Source: Desulfovibrio sp.
Lineage (GTDB): Bacteria; Desulfobacterota; Desulfovibrionia; Desulfovibrionales; Desulfovibrionaceae
DNA length: 64,000 nucleotides
Direction: 5' to 3'
Assembly: GCA_022839785.1 (NCBI GenBank)
Contig: JALHJW010000003.1
Location: 1-64,000 of the forward strand
In this document: one piece after another, positions 43,264 through 52,988 of the stretch
How positions within the stretch are numbered: the stretch's first letter is position 1
Layout: the number at the start of each line of letters is the position of its first letter
The notes under the pieces: generated by a model
Database searches by the model: none
The model's input: only the letters and a program-made list of their open reading frames with translations
Told to the model about the DNA's origin: nothing
Program-made: the position numbers and the translations under genes

Positions 43264-43902
43264 ATGACCCTGCGCCGTTTCGCCCTTCTGGCCCTCGCCT
43301 TCGCCCTGCCATGCGCCGCCCAGGCGGACGACGGCTACACGGACGTCGTGGCAGGCTGGGCCGCCATCCACCCGCCCGCCGCGCCCGCGCTGCAGGACGT
43401 GACGGTCAGCCCGGTCGACACCGCGCTGCTCGTGCTGGACATCGAGGAGGCCACCTGCAATGCTGGCCGTAGGCCGCGCTGCCTGAAAACCGTCCCGGTC
43501 GTGGCGGACCTCCTGACCCGCGCCCGCGCGGCCGGGCTGCCCGTGGTCCACAGCCTGACCCGGCGCGGCACGCCCGAGACCGTGCTGCCGCCGGTGAAGG
43601 CCCAGACTGGCGAGCCCTTCGTGCAGTCCGGCGTGGACAAGTTCCACCAGACCAGGCTTGAAGACATCCTGAAGGAACGCGGCGTGACGCGAGTCATCGT
43701 GACCGGCACCGCGGCCCACGGCGCGGTGCTGCACACGGCCACGGGCGCGGCCCTGCGCGGCATGAGCGTCGTCCTGCCCGTGGACGGCCTCTCCGCCGAG
43801 ACGCCCTACATCGAGCAGGCCGCGGTCTGGCTGCTCCTGGAAGGCCCGGCCACGCGCGGCAAAGTCACGCCCACGCGCGCGGCGCGCATCGTCTTCAGGT
43901 AG
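43264..43902 (+). CDS. Exported isochorismatase-like protein lacking the catalytic Cys
   Basis: A 212-aa protein with a signal peptide (about residues 1-21, AQA-D). The isochorismatase-like cysteine hydrolase fold is recognisable: Asp59 in LVLDIEEAT, Lys126 in VDKFH, and TGTAAHGAV in the position of TG-x-x-T-x-x-CV. The catalytic Cys is Ala154. Hydrolysis of amides by this family needs that Cys, so this is probably a pseudoenzyme or uses another mechanism. The ATG has AAAGGAGG. Confidence 0.82.
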   Translation: MTLRRFALLALAFALPCAAQADDGYTDVVAGWAAIHPPAAPALQDVTVSPVDTALLVLDIEEATCNAGRRPRCLKTVPVVADLLTRARAAGLPVVHSLTRRGTPETVLPPVKAQTGEPFVQSGVDKFHQTRLEDILKERGVTRVIVTGTAAHGAVLHTATGAALRGMSVVLPVDGLSAETPYIEQAAVWLLLEGPATRGKVTPTRAARIVFR

Positions 43903-44109
43903 CCCGGAGCGCTTCACGCGGCCGGAGAAGGACCCGATCCCCGGGCCCTTCCCGGCCGCGCGGCCGCCCCTGGCCCCTCCCGCCCGCGCATTGACCCCGC
44001 GCCCCGCGTCCTGTAGAGAAACCCGCCTTCCGTCCCGTTTTGCCCGCCTCCGCGGGCCGGGAACCCCGACTGACTTCAAGCCGCCGGACGCCCGGCAGAC
44101 GAAAACGCC

Positions 44110-45717
<1,608 letters not shown>

Positions 45718-45759
45718 CACGCCCTCCCGCGCCGCCCCTCGGCCGCCGCCTCCGCACGC

Positions 45760-46374
45760 CTACGCCCCGGAAGATTGCTCGCTCTGGCTCTCCAGCAGCG
45801 CCAGTTGGGCTTCGAGCATGCTCAGCTCCATCTGCTTGGCCTTCATCTTCTCCTTGCTCTCCTCGTCCGTGGCGGCCTTGGCCTGCAGCTCCTCGATCTC
45901 CTGCTTCACCTCCTCGATGTTCTGCTCCAGCTCCTCGATCGTGTCCGAGCTGTCGGAGCTTTCCGCGCTCCCCGAGCCGCCCCCGGACTGCCCCGAGGCC
46001 GACGCGCCGTCGCCCTGACCCTCGCTCTGGGTCCCGGTCCCGGTTTGGTCCTGGCTCGCGGCCCCCTCCTGCCCGGCGGTCGCCGCGAGCTGCGCCAGGG
46101 ACTCCCTGTCCTGGGCCGTCACGCCCTCGGCGGTCTCCATGGCCTGCGCGATCTCGTCGCGTTCCTTGGCGCTCAGGTCGGCCGGGTCCTCGGCGCCGTA
46201 CTCCTCCAGCTTGGTCTTGAGGAGCGTCAGCGCCTCCGCGGAGAACGACACCGTATCCCCGCCGCCCCAGGCCGATTGCGTCCCGGCCGCGCCAAGGGCC
46301 GTCTCCTGCTTGTCGGTGATGGCGGCAGTCGCCGTCTGAATGCCTCCGCCGAAAGAAGCCTGCACCGTGACCAT
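45760..46374 (-). CDS. Hypothetical protein, FlxA-like coiled coil
   Basis: A 204-aa protein. The first 110 residues include AKERDEIAQAM, then a low-complexity Gly/Ser/Gln/Asp stretch (about 105-145). The C-terminal third is a coiled coil (IEELEQNIEEVKQEIEELQA). This layout resembles FlxA-like proteins of uncertain function. A secreted or surface role is possible given the composition but there is no signal peptide. Confidence 0.6.
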   Translation of the reverse strand: MVTVQASFGGGIQTATAAITDKQETALGAAGTQSAWGGGDTVSFSAEALTLLKTKLEEYGAEDPADLSAKERDEIAQAMETAEGVTAQDRESLAQLAATAGQEGAASQDQTGTGTQSEGQGDGASASGQSGGGSGSAESSDSSDTIEELEQNIEEVKQEIEELQAKAATDEESKEKMKAKQMELSMLEAQLALLESQSEQSSGA

Positions 46375-46596
46375 CCGAAGCCTCCTTTTTGCCCGGCCCT
46401 GCCGGGGCGTCTGGTGTCCGCCATGAACCCGCGCACGATCCCGCGTACGCCTCCTCCCCGGACGCGCACGCGCGGACGGACGCGGCGCGGCGCGCTGCGT
46501 CTGTCTCGCGGTCGATGTCGTGCGGGGAAAAAAGAACCGCGCGGCGAACCGCGCGGCGGAATGCCGGGCGCAAAAGCGGTACAGTCGTATCGGCCC

Positions 46597-46629
46597 TTTT
46601 TCGGATTCCTTTAGGGCCGGTCCGAAAAA
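46597..46629. terminator. Possible bidirectional hairpin with alternative stems
   Basis: TTTTTCGGA (46597-46605) pairs with TCCGAAAAA (46621-46629). An overlapping CGGCCC/GGGCCG pairing is mutually exclusive. The hairpin lies just past the flavoprotein stop on minus. Both stems are short, so the call is weak. Confidence 0.35.
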
Positions 46630-46654
46630 AATCGAGGGCGGGCGGTCCCTCTCT

Positions 46655-47239
46655 TCAGCTCCCGGCGGCCAGCCGCCTGCCGAAGTCCGCGGCCTTGGCC
46701 ATGGCCGCCGCGTCCTGCGCCAGGACGCCGGGCTCGTAGGAGGCGAAGGGGATCAGGCAGGAATCGAAGCGCGCCTCCAACAACTCCGCCGGAACGCGCC
46801 ACTGCCGCTCCAGCAGGTCGAGGTTGTCCTCCACCGGTCCGCCGCCCACACCGAGCAGGGCCAGGGTCCTGCCCCGCAGCGGCGAGGAGATGCCGTCCGG
46901 CGTGAACTTGCACAGGGAATACATACGGTCGAGCAGCATCTTGATCTGGGCGGTCCAACTCATCCAGTAGACCGGCGTGCACATGACGATGACGTCATGC
47001 TCCGGCAGCCCGGCCACGGCCTTGGCGAGACCGTCCTCCATGGCGCAGGCGTAGTCCGGCCGGGCCTGGCACTTGTGGCAGCCGATGCAGCCCGGCGCGC
47101 GAAAGTCGAGTCTGCAGGCGTCGATCTCGGCCACCGCGGCCCCGGTCGCCGTTGCCGCACGCATGGCGGCCCCGGCAGCGGCCCGCGTGTTGCCCTTGGG
47201 CCGGGGGCTGCCGTGGATGAATACGATCTTCCTCGCCAT
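46655..47239 (-). CDS. Iron-sulfur flavoprotein / FMN reductase family
   Basis: A 194-aa flavodoxin-like protein. The FMN phosphate loop is GSPRPKGNT. A compact CIGCHKC followed by Cys after 7 residues fits the CX2CX2CX4-7C motif of Isf iron-sulfur flavoproteins. MCTPVYWMSWTAQIK and GVGGGPVE are conserved FMN-binding segments. Such proteins use ferredoxin to reduce oxygen, peroxide or other acceptors in anaerobes. ATG 47239 follows GGAG. Confidence 0.85.
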   Translation of the reverse strand: MARKIVFIHGSPRPKGNTRAAAGAAMRAATATGAAVAEIDACRLDFRAPGCIGCHKCQARPDYACAMEDGLAKAVAGLPEHDVIVMCTPVYWMSWTAQIKMLLDRMYSLCKFTPDGISSPLRGRTLALLGVGGGPVEDNLDLLERQWRVPAELLEARFDSCLIPFASYEPGVLAQDAAAMAKAADFGRRLAAGS

Positions 47240-47408
47240 CGGGTGGTCTCCTTGCCCGGTCGATTTCGTCCCTTCTGCCCCAGAGCCGGAGGAACCGCCA
47301 GCCCCGGCCCGCCCTGTCGGCACGATGACGTAAGGAACCATTCACTTTTCCATACATGACGTGGATGTCGCAAGATGTAGTCTTTTCGGCATATTTCCGG
47401 GTACGCGA

Positions 47409-47438
47409 TTGACTGAAAGAGAGTCGGAATGTAATGAT
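47409..47438 (+). promoter_or_regulatory. Possible sigma-70 promoter of the acylation operon
   Basis: TTGACT (47409-47414) and AATGAT (47433-47438) are spaced by 18 bases and lie 45 bases before the first gene of the Dlt-like operon. Confidence 0.4.
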
Positions 47439-47483
47439 TCCTTCATGTTTTCGTAGGATTCAGCCGCATTGGGGATGCCGATC

Positions 47484-48242
47484 ATGCCTAAACCTGTGGA
47501 CTGGGAAACCATCCACAGCCGCCCCCTGATTTCCGTGCCCGACTGCTGGCGAGGATGCGGGGGCGGCTTCTGCTGTTCCGGAGACCACCCGGACTTTCAG
47601 TTCCGTCTCCTGCCTGCCCAGGGCAAGGGCACGGTGGTCGTCTACCTTGAGGACGAGTACCGCTGGTTCAAGGAGCGGGGCGAGACCATCTGCGGCGAGG
47701 AGGATGGGCGCGAGATCGCCCGCTTCGCCTTCGACTTCGGCGGCCCGGCCCCCCTGGTCATCCGCCACGCGCCCTGCGGCTACCACGGCCGCTGTGGCGG
47801 GAAGGTCGCCAAGCCCCTGCTCTGCCGCATCTATCCCTTCATTCCGGTGCTGAACGGGGACGGCGAGGCCGAGGAGACGCTTCCCGCCTCGATCATCGAC
47901 GCCACCTTCCGCCTCAAGACCGGCGAAGCCCCCTGCCCGCTGCACGTCGATCCGGGCGATCGCCTGCTGCGCGAGGCCCTGGCGGGCGAGCCGGAGCTGG
48001 CGAAAGCCCTGGCGCACCCCCTCATCGCCCTTTACACCCAGGCCGCGCGCGCCTTCCTGGACAGCTACCGGGAACGCCTCCAGGCCTGGACGTCCTTCCG
48101 CGAGCTTTCCGGCCCGGCCTTCTGGCAGGCCTGGGAACTGGCCTATCTCGGCGGCCGCTTGGCCGACGGCGGGGCCGTGGCGGCCCGCGTGCGCGCGGCC
48201 CACGACGCCCTGGCCGCCCGTCACGGCGCGTTCCTCGTATGA
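47484..48242 (+). CDS. Cysteine-cluster protein, YkgJ/UPF0153-like
   Basis: A 252-aa cytoplasmic protein with a Cys-rich start (CWRGCGGGFCC) and a second cluster in CGYHGRC and LCRIYPFIP, the pattern of zinc or iron-cluster CxxCxxxxCxxC proteins (YkgJ/UPF0153). The ATG at 47484 was preferred to 47475 for spacing from GGGG. Its stop overlaps the next ATG by 4 bases (ATGA), so it is the first gene of the acylation operon. Why a metal-cluster protein is coupled to acylation is unknown. Confidence 0.75.
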   Translation: MPKPVDWETIHSRPLISVPDCWRGCGGGFCCSGDHPDFQFRLLPAQGKGTVVVYLEDEYRWFKERGETICGEEDGREIARFAFDFGGPAPLVIRHAPCGYHGRCGGKVAKPLLCRIYPFIPVLNGDGEAEETLPASIIDATFRLKTGEAPCPLHVDPGDRLLREALAGEPELAKALAHPLIALYTQAARAFLDSYRERLQAWTSFRELSGPAFWQAWELAYLGGRLADGGAVAARVRAAHDALAARHGAFLV

Positions 48243-49579
48243 GCGTGGCTCCGTCCGGATTCAGGCAGGCCGCGGCCTTCGCCTTGGGCCTCCTCCTGCC
48301 GCTGGCGTTCCTGCTCGCCTTCGCCCCTCCGGGCCGCAGCGCGCTCACGGGATGGGACAACCATTACCTGGCCAGCTACCCCTGGAACTTCGACGCCCTG
48401 CCCAAGCACCTGATCATCGGCACGGGCTGCTGGACCTGGACAGCAGAGGCCTACATGCCCAAGGACGGCGGCCCGGCTGCGCAGTCGCAGCGCGCCGCCC
48501 TGCACGAGATGCTCAACGCCGTGCTGGATGAGCAGGCGAGCCTCGCGGGGGGTGCGCGCCACGAGCGCTTCTTTGGCTTCGGCCGTCCCTTCGTGGACTT
48601 CGAGCGGCACCTCGTCTCCATCCACCAAGCCGTGCGGCAGGACAACGTCAAGAGCATCGTCTACATCAACAATCCCGGCTCGCTGGAGGCCTTCACCACG
48701 CCGCCGGACACCCTCCGCGTGCTGCCCGTGCTGGACGCCGTGGAACGGGATTTCCCGCGCCTGGCCCCGGACGTGGCCGTGTACCGCGCCGCGCTGCTCG
48801 CCTCGCGCGGTCACGCCAAGGCCCTGGACGACGAGGCCGCACGCCCCCTGGCGCGCCCGCAGGCCGACCTGGAGCGCTGGAGCAAGGGGCTGGCGCGGCG
48901 TTGGCAGGGCATCCGGCAGAGCGTCGCCCTCACGCCCTTCCCCCAGGCGGCCGAACGTCAGGCCGAGGGCGCGCTTTTGGCCAAGGTCCGGGCCAACTAC
49001 GCCAACCCGAAGCTCTGCTCCATTCCCAGCCGGGGCCTGATGCCGCCGGACGAGTACTTCATCGCCTCGGGCGGCGACGCGGTCTGGACGGCCTGGCTGC
49101 GCATCGCGACCGGACTGGCCCAGGAGCGGGGCATCCCCTTCGTCTACTACGTCCCGCCCCACCTCAACATCCCGGCGGCGCAGCACGCGCAGGAGTTCAA
49201 GCCCTTCTTCGTGGACCGGGTGCGGGCCGTGCTTAGGGACTTCCGGGGAGCCATGGTCATCGACCACAGCATCGGCCACGACCTCACGCCCTACGACCAG
49301 GTCTACGACCAGCCGGGCGGCTTCGCGGCGGGCTACCTGCTCAATGTCGCGGGCAAGCTGACCCAGTCGCGCAGGCTCCTGGCCGCGCTGGCGGAGCAGG
49401 GCCTCGTGGACGCCCCGCCGGAAAGGTTCGCCGCGCCGACCCAGTTCGAGGCATCGCTCCCGGACATCTCCTGCTCCCCCCAGGTCCTTTCGGCCGAGGA
49501 CTCGGCCAGGGTGCGCGAGGACGTCATCCGGCTGGGCACCTGGAGACTTTCTCGCCCCGTCAGGGAGGCGAAGCCGTGA
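48239..49579 (+). CDS. Membrane-anchored exported protein in DltD position
   Basis: A 446-aa protein. One N-terminal helix (about residues 9-30) anchors it, and the rest is predicted outside the cytoplasm. Size and topology match DltD of D-alanylation operons, and it belongs to the operon of ACP, ligase and MBOAT. After the beta strand HLII the DltD/SGNH nucleophile block GDS or GSSE is replaced by GTGCWTW, and no clear DxxH is seen near the end. Either it is a different fold or a nonenzymatic partner. Its stop overlaps the next GTG (GTGA). Confidence 0.7.
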   Translation: MSVAPSGFRQAAAFALGLLLPLAFLLAFAPPGRSALTGWDNHYLASYPWNFDALPKHLIIGTGCWTWTAEAYMPKDGGPAAQSQRAALHEMLNAVLDEQASLAGGARHERFFGFGRPFVDFERHLVSIHQAVRQDNVKSIVYINNPGSLEAFTTPPDTLRVLPVLDAVERDFPRLAPDVAVYRAALLASRGHAKALDDEAARPLARPQADLERWSKGLARRWQGIRQSVALTPFPQAAERQAEGALLAKVRANYANPKLCSIPSRGLMPPDEYFIASGGDAVWTAWLRIATGLAQERGIPFVYYVPPHLNIPAAQHAQEFKPFFVDRVRAVLRDFRGAMVIDHSIGHDLTPYDQVYDQPGGFAAGYLLNVAGKLTQSRRLLAALAEQGLVDAPPERFAAPTQFEASLPDISCSPQVLSAEDSARVREDVIRLGTWRLSRPVREAKP

Positions 49580-49731
49580 TCACCCTCAGGCCCTGGCTCG
49601 AACGCCACCCGCTCCTCGCAAGCTTCCTCGCCGGCCTCGCCGTCTGCCTCGCCGTCGCCCTGCTCGTTGCCGAGCAGTTGCGCGACACGTCCAAGGGCGG
49701 CGAAACCTCCGGCTACTACTCGCAATTCTGA
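49576..49731 (+). CDS. DltX-like acyl-carrier microprotein
   Basis: A 51-aa protein made of a short cytoplasmic start, one transmembrane helix (about residues 14-33) and a C-terminal tail ending GYYSQF. Gram-positive DltX microproteins have the same size, topology and ending (GG..FIYNEF type), and their C-terminal Tyr is the acyl relay between MBOAT and DltD. GTG 49576 overlaps the previous stop by 4 bases. It is too short for most gene finders, but position, topology and motif all support it. Confidence 0.78.
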   Translation: MITLRPWLERHPLLASFLAGLAVCLAVALLVAEQLRDTSKGGETSGYYSQF

Positions 49732-49743
49732 AGGATGCAGACG

Positions 49744-49974
49744 ATGACCATCGACCACGACGAACTGCTGGCCTTCCTGGCCCGGAAACTGCGCCGCGCA
49801 AGCCTCGACATGGACGCCGAGATGGGCAGGACGCCCGGCTGGGACTCCATGGCCCAGGTCAACCTGATCCTGTCCATCGAGGAGCGCTACGGCGTGCAGA
49901 TTCCGCCCGACATGTTCGGCCAGCTGGCCAGCGTGCGGGCCATCCAGGCCTACCTGGACGAGGCCGCGGCATGA
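49744..49974 (+). CDS. Acyl carrier protein of the Dlt-like operon (DltC-like)
   Basis: A 76-aa carrier with Ser35 in GWDSMAQVNL as the phosphopantetheine attachment site. Four-helix length and acidic character fit DltC/ACP. ATG 49744 has a GAAGGA site; ATG 49735 is in frame but has no room for one. Its stop overlaps the ligase ATG (ATGA). It should carry the activated amino-acid thioester to the MBOAT protein. Confidence 0.88.
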   Translation: MTIDHDELLAFLARKLRRASLDMDAEMGRTPGWDSMAQVNLILSIEERYGVQIPPDMFGQLASVRAIQAYLDEAAA

Positions 49975-51599
49975 ACCGCACGCCACGGCCCGCGCTCCTG
50001 CACCAGGCCGTGGAGTTGTGGGCGGCCAGGACCCCGGACGCCCCGGCTGTGGACGAGGACGGGGCCGTCTGGACCTACGCGGAGTTGTGCGGCCGCATGC
50101 GCCGCCTGGCCTGGCTGCTGCGCGGCCAGGGCGCGGAGCGCAACGCCCGCGTGGCCGTGCTCATGGACAACTGCGCGCAGGCCTACGCCGCGCTGCTCGG
50201 TGCGCTGGCCGCGGACGCCTGCTTCGTGCCGCTCAATCCGGCCTTCCCGGCGCTGCGCCTCGCCGACGTCCTGAACCAGGCCGAGCCCGCCGCCGTGATC
50301 ACGCTGGAGCGCCACCTGCCGCTCCTGGCCGACATCCTGGGCCAGGCCTCGGTGGAGGTCTCGCCCCTGGTCGTGGTCCTGGACGCCGAGGCCCTGCCCG
50401 ATACGCCGGGGCTGCGCGAGGCCGTACCGGGCGGACGCCTCTTTTGCGCCGCCGACCTGGCGCGGCTTTCCGGCGCTCCGGTGCCGCCCCGCAACCGCGA
50501 GGAGGACCTGGCTTACATCCTCTTCACCTCCGGCACCACGGGCAAGCCCAAGGGCGTCATGCTTTCGCACCGCGCGGTCATGTCCGTGCTGCGTTGGGGC
50601 GTGGACCTCTGGACGATCGCCCAGGGCGACCGCCTGGCCAACCACTCGCGCCTGACCTTCGACGTCTGCATGTTCGACATCTTCGCGGGCTTCCTGGCAG
50701 GAGCCACTGTCTGCCCCATCCTGCGCCCGGCCGACCTGACCTTTCCCGGCGACTTCATCCGCAAACACCGCATCACGGTCTGGTGCTCGGTGCCCGGCGT
50801 CATCGGCATGATGGTCAAGTCGCGCCAGCTCGCGGCCGGTCCCTTCGAGCACCTGCGCGTGGCCCTGTTCATCGGCGAGGCCCTGCCCGCGGAGTGGGCG
50901 CTCGACTGGCAAAGGCTCCAGCCCCATGTGCCCATCTGGAACACCTACGGCCCCACCGAGGCGGCCATCTTCTGCACGGCCTTCCTGGTCGGCGTGGATG
51001 GCCCGGCCGAACCGGGCAAGCCCGTGCCCATCGGCCTGCCCTCCACGGACTGCGAACTCTTCGTGCTGCGCCAGGATACGGACGAACCGGCCGCGCCCGG
51101 CGAGGTGGGGCGGCTGATGATCACCGGCACGCAGCTCGCCTGCGGCTACTGGCGCGCCCCTGAGATCACGGCCCGCGCTTTTCGGTCCAACCCCTTCAAG
51201 CACGACCTCGGGACCCTGATGTACGACACCGGCGACCTGGCCATGGCCGACGAGCACGGCGTGCTGACCTGGATCGGTCGCAGCGACAGCCAGGTCAAGG
51301 TGCGCGGCTACCGCGTGGAGCTGGGCGAGGTGGAGAGTCTGCTCCGCGCCGCGCCCGAAGTCCACGACGCCGTGGTCCTGGCCCCGGCCGCCGGAGGCGA
51401 GCTGTGGGCCGCAGTGGCGCCCGAGGCCGGCGTCGAGGAGAGCGACACCCTGGCGGACAGCCTGCGCGCCTTTCTGGGCCACAAGCTGCCGGGCTACATG
51501 ATCCCATCGCGCTTCGCGTTCCTGCGGGCCTTCCCGCGCAACGACAACGGCAAGGTCGACCGCCGCGCGCTCCTGGCCCGGCTCTCGGCAGAGCACTGA
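49971..51599 (+). CDS. Amino-acid-type AMP-forming ligase (DltA-like)
   Basis: A 542-aa adenylating enzyme. A3 core LFTSGTTGKPKG, A4 FDVCMFDIF, A5 YGPTEAA, A7 YDTGD, A8 GRSDSQVKVRGYR and A10 with Lys in NGKVDRRAL are all present. The Asp of the A4 motif is the residue that holds the amino group in amino-acid adenylating domains, as in DltA, so an amino acid such as D-alanine is more likely than a fatty acid. It overlaps the ACP gene by 4 bases and is its obvious loading enzyme. Confidence 0.88.
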   Translation: MNRTPRPALLHQAVELWAARTPDAPAVDEDGAVWTYAELCGRMRRLAWLLRGQGAERNARVAVLMDNCAQAYAALLGALAADACFVPLNPAFPALRLADVLNQAEPAAVITLERHLPLLADILGQASVEVSPLVVVLDAEALPDTPGLREAVPGGRLFCAADLARLSGAPVPPRNREEDLAYILFTSGTTGKPKGVMLSHRAVMSVLRWGVDLWTIAQGDRLANHSRLTFDVCMFDIFAGFLAGATVCPILRPADLTFPGDFIRKHRITVWCSVPGVIGMMVKSRQLAAGPFEHLRVALFIGEALPAEWALDWQRLQPHVPIWNTYGPTEAAIFCTAFLVGVDGPAEPGKPVPIGLPSTDCELFVLRQDTDEPAAPGEVGRLMITGTQLACGYWRAPEITARAFRSNPFKHDLGTLMYDTGDLAMADEHGVLTWIGRSDSQVKVRGYRVELGEVESLLRAAPEVHDAVVLAPAAGGELWAAVAPEAGVEESDTLADSLRAFLGHKLPGYMIPSRFAFLRAFPRNDNGKVDRRALLARLSAEH

Positions 51600-51625
51600 C
51601 GAGCGCCAAGGGATTTCAGGACCAG

Positions 51626-52867
51626 ATGGCCAGCTTCGCCACCAGCCTCGCCTTCTTCGCCCAACTCCTGCCCGCGGCCCTGCTCTACCGCCTGGCCGCC
51701 CCGCGCCTCTCCCCGGCCTGGCGGGCCGGAGTCCTCATCGGCCTTTCGCTGCTTTTCCTGGGACAGCTCAAGGCGCACCCGGTCTTCCTGCTGGCGAGTT
51801 GCCTCTACGCCGCCCTGGCCGCCGCGGCGGCCGGACTCATCGGCCGCTCGCCCAAGCTCAGGCAGGAGACCCTGCCCGGCGCGGTCTGCATCGCCGCGGC
51901 CGTGCTCATCCTGCTGCTCTTCAAGTACCACTACTACGCCTCGCTCTTCCTGGGAGGGTTGGCGGGCCTGCGCGGCTTCACGGGTTTCGAGTGGCTGGGC
52001 CTCTCCTACATGACCTTCCGGGCCATCGACCTGGTCATGCAGGCCCGGCGCAGCCGGGACGCCTCGCCCGCGCCCCTGGCCGCGGCCGCCTACCTGCTCT
52101 TCTTCCCGGCCTACGTCAGCGGCCCCATCAACCGTTTCCAACCCTTCGCCCAGGACCTTGCGAAACCGCCCGCGCCGCTCGCGGCCGTCGATCTGCAGGA
52201 GATCGCCCTGCGCCTCAGCGCGGGCGTCTTCAAGATCCTGGTCCTGGCCGACATCTTCCGCAGCAACTCCCTGCTCGGTCTGAGCGGCCTGCCGAACGAG
52301 GCAGGGACCGGGGCCGTGCTGCTCGGCCTCTACTGCCAATACGCCTTCATCTACTTCGACTTCGCGGGCTATTCCGACGTGGCCATCGCCACGGCGCGGC
52401 TTTTCGGCGTGCGCCTGCCCGAGAACTTCAACTTCCCCTTCCTGGCGCGCAACCTCCAGGACTTCTGGAACCGCTGGCACATCAGCTTCGCGCATTGGTG
52501 CCGCGACTACATCTACTTCGTGCTGTTGCGCTGGCTGAAGCTGCGCGCCCGCTTCCTCCCCGATCTCGCGGCCAACCTCGCGGCCATCTTCGCCACCTTC
52601 TTCTTCATGGGCGCGTGGCACGGCGACGGGCTCAACTGGATACTCTACGGCGTCTACCACGGCTGCGGCATGGGCGGCCTTGTGGTCCTGCGGCACGTCC
52701 TGAACGCCCTCGCCCCCGGTCTGGCCCAGGCCCTGGCCGCCAGCCGCCTTTTCGCGGTCCTGTCCGCCCTCTTCACCCTTTCCTTCGTGGCCGTGGGCCT
52801 GCTCCTGACCCTGGACGTCCCCCTGGCGCTGGAGGCCGCCGCACGCCTCCTCGCCTTCCTCTCGTAG
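51626..52867 (+). CDS. MBOAT acyltransferase (DltB-like)
   Basis: A 413-aa polytopic membrane protein with about 10 helices. The catalytic MBOAT His lies in GAWHGDGLNW, and the family segments NFNFPFLARNLQDFWNRWHISFAHW are present. In D-alanylation, DltB moves the acyl group from carrier to the Tyr of DltX across the membrane. It starts 26 bases after the ligase and is the last gene of the operon. Confidence 0.9.
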   Translation: MASFATSLAFFAQLLPAALLYRLAAPRLSPAWRAGVLIGLSLLFLGQLKAHPVFLLASCLYAALAAAAAGLIGRSPKLRQETLPGAVCIAAAVLILLLFKYHYYASLFLGGLAGLRGFTGFEWLGLSYMTFRAIDLVMQARRSRDASPAPLAAAAYLLFFPAYVSGPINRFQPFAQDLAKPPAPLAAVDLQEIALRLSAGVFKILVLADIFRSNSLLGLSGLPNEAGTGAVLLGLYCQYAFIYFDFAGYSDVAIATARLFGVRLPENFNFPFLARNLQDFWNRWHISFAHWCRDYIYFVLLRWLKLRARFLPDLAANLAAIFATFFFMGAWHGDGLNWILYGVYHGCGMGGLVVLRHVLNALAPGLAQALAASRLFAVLSALFTLSFVAVGLLLTLDVPLALEAAARLLAFLS

Positions 52868-52988
52868 CACGCAAAAACCGGCCCCCGGGGTCTTCCGCGA
52901 CGGCCCTACGCAGGGGCGGCCGCCAGCCCCGGCCGCCCCTGCCGACGCGCGCACGCTGTCCGTATGTCCGTCTTCCCGTCCGCGCGGT

